Assembly: GCA_003158855.1 (NCBI GenBank) | Contig: PMLJ01000034.1 | Span: 62,001-126,000 of the forward strand | DNA length: 64,000 nucleotides | DNA from: Acidimicrobiaceae bacterium | Lineage (GTDB): Bacteria; Actinomycetota; Acidimicrobiia; Acidimicrobiales; RAAP-2 | Direction: 5' to 3' | Shown: positions 61,832-64,000 of the stretch, one piece after another | Position numbering within the stretch: position 1 is the first letter of the stretch | How the letters are laid out: each line of letters opens with the position of its first letter | Position numbers and translations under genes: made by a program | Notes under the pieces: model-generated | What the model saw: only the letters and a program-made list of their open reading frames with translations | Told to the model about the DNA's origin: nothing | The model's database searches: none

Positions 61832-63022
61832 ATGTCGCGGCCCGCTCAAACTCCTGACGGTCCCGGGGTGAAGGCGGCGGATCCGGTCGTCTTGGGTCTT
61901 GACGGGCTCGACGCTCTGATAACGAAGTTGTCCGAGAGCGGCTACGAGGTCAAGGGTCCGGTGTCTCGCGGCGGCGCGGTCGTGCCGGGCTCGATCAGCG
62001 GGGTCGACGATCTTCCCGCCGGCGTCCATGACGAACAGTCGCCGGGAGGCTACCGACTTGCCCAGGGCGATGACGGGCGACTCTTCGCGTGGGCCGTGGG
62101 GCCTGGCTCTTGGAAGGGCGAGTTCTTTCCTGCGCATCAAGAGGTGTGGCGGGCCCGCGCGAGCGACGAGGCTATTGAATTCACCGAGGCCGCGCGCGAA
62201 GCGGCGCCGCTCGCCATTGTCGGAGCGCGTCCGTGCGAGTTCCGAGCGCTGGAAGTCCTCGATCGAGTGCTCAAGGATGGGGCGTACCGCGATCCACGCT
62301 ACGCCGATCGGCGCGAGGCGGCCTTTGTCGCGGTGGTCGAATGCGCGAGCCCCGCGTCGACGTGCTTCTGCACGTCAATGGGGACCGGACCCGGCATTGA
62401 AGGGGGATTCGACCTGGCGCTCACCGAGATCGACGATGAAGGTGGCCACCGCTTCGTGGTGAGGGTCGGGTCCGAGGACGGTTCCGAGATGCTGGACAGC
62501 GTGCCGTCCACGAAGGCGGATGCCGGCGACCTTGAGGCTCGGGCGCGCGTGCTCGAGGGTGCTGCGGCGAACATGGGTCGTCACCTTCAGACGGAGGGCC
62601 TCGCGGGCCTGCTGGCTCGAAACATGGACCACCCCCGCTGGAGCGACGTTGGCGAACGGTGCCTCTCGTGCGGGAACTGCACGCTGGTGTGCCCGACGTG
62701 CTTCTGCAGCGACGTTCATGACACGACCGATATCTCGGGCGAGTCGAGCAGGGCGCGAGTGTGGTCGTCGTGCTTTGACCTCGATCACTCGTACCTGCAC
62801 GGAGGCGCCGTGAGGGCTTCATGCTCGTCGCGCTATCGCCAGTGGATGACGCACAAGCTCTCGACGTGGTGGGATCAGTTCGACACCTCTGGTTGCGTAG
62901 GCTGCGGCCGCTGCGTCACCTGGTGCCCGGTGGGAATCGACATCACCGAAGAGGCGGCGTTCATCGCCGCGTCGGACGGCGCGACGCGGGTGAGTCCGCC
63001 GTCGACAAGGGGCGGCTCGTGA
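61832..63022 (+). CDS. hydB: Sulfhydrogenase/AsrA-type 4Fe-4S dicluster subunit (HydB-like)
   Basis: About 396 residues from ATG 61832 with GAGG before it. It has a family-specific N-terminal domain (LAIVGARPCEFRALEVLDRVL and ASPASTCFCTSMGTGP) and two 4Fe-4S motifs, CLSCGNCTLVCPTCFC and CVGCGRCVTWCPVG. This architecture is found in the beta subunit of group 3b [NiFe]-hydrogenases and in anaerobic sulfite reductase subunit A. It would pass electrons between the NAD(P)-linked flavoprotein and the hydrogenase delta subunit. It overlaps the following gene. Confidence 0.87.
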   Translation: MSRPAQTPDGPGVKAADPVVLGLDGLDALITKLSESGYEVKGPVSRGGAVVPGSISGVDDLPAGVHDEQSPGGYRLAQGDDGRLFAWAVGPGSWKGEFFPAHQEVWRARASDEAIEFTEAAREAAPLAIVGARPCEFRALEVLDRVLKDGAYRDPRYADRREAAFVAVVECASPASTCFCTSMGTGPGIEGGFDLALTEIDDEGGHRFVVRVGSEDGSEMLDSVPSTKADAGDLEARARVLEGAAANMGRHLQTEGLAGLLARNMDHPRWSDVGERCLSCGNCTLVCPTCFCSDVHDTTDISGESSRARVWSSCFDLDHSYLHGGAVRASCSSRYRQWMTHKLSTWWDQFDTSGCVGCGRCVTWCPVGIDITEEAAFIAASDGATRVSPPSTRGGS

Positions 63023-63486
63023 AGACCATGGACGAACTCCTGTCGACGCACCCGTTCATGGCCGACTTGGATGCCGATGCGCTGGCGATCGTCGCCGGCT
63101 GCTCGCGCAACGTGGTCTTCGAGCCCGGTGAGTTGCTCTGCGTCGAGGGCGAGAGCGCCGACACCTTCTACTTGATACGGCGTGGTCATGTCTCCTTGGA
63201 CGTGCACGCTCCCGGACGGGGTCCGGTGGTCATCGAGACGGTGGGTCCCGGTGCCGTCGTGGGTTGGAGTTGGCTCATTCCCCCCTACCGTTGGACCTTC
63301 GACGCGCGGGCGAAGAGCCGCGTGGGGGCCGTGGCGATCGACGGAGCCTGCCTGCGGGGCAAGGCCGAAATGGATCCGGCCCTGGGCTTCGCCCTGCTGT
63401 CGAGGATCTCCAAGGAGTTGCTGTCTCGCCTGCAGGCCACCCGCTTGCGCCTGCTCGACCTCTACGGTGGGCGAGATGAGCGCTAG
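63019..63486 (+). CDS. Stand-alone cyclic-nucleotide-binding-domain protein
   Basis: About 155 residues with a cNMP/CRP-type effector domain: LSTHPFMADLDADALAIVAGCSRNVVFEPGELLCVEGESADTFYLIRRGHVSL, then a phosphate-binding cassette region at GPGAVVGWSWLIPPYRWTFDARAKS. There is no helix-turn-helix; the typical ExxS-R of the phosphate-binding cassette is not conserved. It starts with GTG at 63019 on the hydB stop and overlaps the next gene. It may be a sensor or regulatory subunit of the hydrogenase. Confidence 0.78.
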   Translation: MKTMDELLSTHPFMADLDADALAIVAGCSRNVVFEPGELLCVEGESADTFYLIRRGHVSLDVHAPGRGPVVIETVGPGAVVGWSWLIPPYRWTFDARAKSRVGAVAIDGACLRGKAEMDPALGFALLSRISKELLSRLQATRLRLLDLYGGRDER

Positions 63487-64000
63487 AACCCTTCACGAAG
63501 ACGCCTCGACGGGGGTCTCCTCGCACCGAGGAGCGGGCAGTCTCACCCCCACCATGCACCGAGTCGTCGAACGGATCAGGGAGACCGGCGACGTCGTGAC
63601 CCTTTGCCTCGAACCGGTCTCGGGTGGCCGCCTTGACTTCCTGCCCGGACAGTTCAACATGCTGAGCGTCTTCGGGGTGGGCGAAGTTGCGATATCGGTG
63701 AGCGGCGCGCCGCGTGATCCGGGCCCCCTGCGCCACACCGTGCGCGACGTCGGTGCGGTTTCCCACGCGCTGTCTGAGAGCGCCGTGGGCGACCTCATCG
63801 GCGTGCGGGGCCCCTTCGGCAGCGACTGGCAGATAGTTCCCGTGAACGCCGGCGCGGCGGCGGACCCGCGCGACGTGGTCGTCGTCGCGGGCGGCATCGG
63901 GCTGGCGCCGTTGCGCGGGGCCGTGCACGAACTGGTGGCCGCGCACCGCGAAGGGGGAGGCCGGGTGTTTCTCCTCGTGGGCGCGCGCGAACCATCCCAG
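63476..64000 (+). CDS. hydG: FAD/NAD(P)-binding reductase subunit HydG-like (cut by window end)
   Basis: The ATG at 63476 overlaps the cNMP gene by 11 bases; the frame runs through to base 64000 with no stop. The ferredoxin-reductase-like fold shows FLPGQFNMLSVFGVGEVAISVSG as the flavin-binding strand, then VVVVAGGIGLAPLRGAVHELVAAH for NAD(P). This is typical of the gamma subunit of group 3b hydrogenases and of sulfite reductase AsrB. The hydrogenase delta and alpha subunits would be expected beyond the window. Confidence 0.85.
   Translation, partial: MSARTLHEDASTGVSSHRGAGSLTPTMHRVVERIRETGDVVTLCLEPVSGGRLDFLPGQFNMLSVFGVGEVAISVSGAPRDPGPLRHTVRDVGAVSHALSESAVGDLIGVRGPFGSDWQIVPVNAGAAADPRDVVVVAGGIGLAPLRGAVHELVAAHREGGGRVFLLVGAREPSQ

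Overview
The window comes from a high-GC Gram-positive bacterium, most likely an actinobacterium and plausibly class Acidimicrobiia. Supporting evidence: GTG/TTG starts are frequent; there are F420-type enzymes (two luciferase-like oxidoreductases and a Ddn-like nitroreductase), a PimB-like glycosyltransferase, a group-O truncated haemoglobin, a B12-dependent ribonucleotide reductase (NrdJ), heme A synthase, and small Cys-rich proteins of actinobacterial type. Placement at class level is inference.

Layout. 0-8.7 kb: one rightward operon with a branched-chain amino-acid-type ABC transporter (binding protein cut by the window edge, livH, livM, livG, livF), then a beta-hydroxyacid dehydrogenase, an M24 creatinase/peptidase-fold protein that lacks one metal Asp, and a thiamine-dependent E1 alpha/beta pair, closed by a clear terminator. 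8.8-18.9 kb: housekeeping genes (DCC thiol protein, Ser/Thr kinase, GNAT, tRNA-Gly, GlbO, PH-domain protein, small Zn-ribbon proteins, GT4 glycosyltransferase, SRPBCC protein, ROK glucokinase, LLM enzyme, aminotransferase). 19-24.5 kb: SMP-30 lactonase and glycerol kinase on the minus strand, then nrdJ with a promoter and two NrdR-like boxes spaced three helical turns apart.

24.5-38.4 kb is accessory. Three junctions carry IS21-like termini made of ~22-bp tandem repeats ending in TGTCA. They are arranged as two adjacent inverted pairs, and I see no transposase between them. The first compartment (24.5-34.1 kb) holds short gene modules (SGNH esterase, TetR/SnoaL-like/NmrA, a small ORF, a frameshifted low-GC gene, an ABC-2 exporter, a GNAT remnant, an acetyl-CoA hydrolase/transferase). 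A same-orientation ~70-bp dispersed repeat separates these modules. The second compartment (34.1-38.4 kb) holds a Fic protein, an Abi-like TIM-barrel gene between 16-bp direct repeats, a metallopeptidase fragment and an unknown gene.

38.5-56.6 kb returns to chromosomal genes: an orphan ParA-like ATPase, ctaA, polX, a phosphoribosyltransferase-hydrolase fusion, a CapA-like protein, an amidohydrolase remnant, an alpha/beta hydrolase, an MmgE/PrpD protein, a complete E1 alpha/E1 beta/E2 2-oxoacid dehydrogenase operon, an LLM oxidoreductase, a DsbA-like protein and an acyl-CoA dehydrogenase.

56.7-64 kb is the most striking metabolic region. A leftward operon encodes a CooF-like ferredoxin, CooS (Ni-Fe-S CO dehydrogenase), CooC (Ni insertion ATPase) and an FAD/NAD oxidoreductase. 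Divergently, a rightward operon begins with a HydB-like Fe-S subunit, a stand-alone cyclic-nucleotide-binding-fold protein and a HydG-like flavin reductase cut by the window edge, which looks like the start of a group 3b [NiFe]-hydrogenase (sulfhydrogenase) operon. Together they suggest CO oxidation feeding NAD(P)H and possibly H2 metabolism. Function is inferred from motifs and context only.
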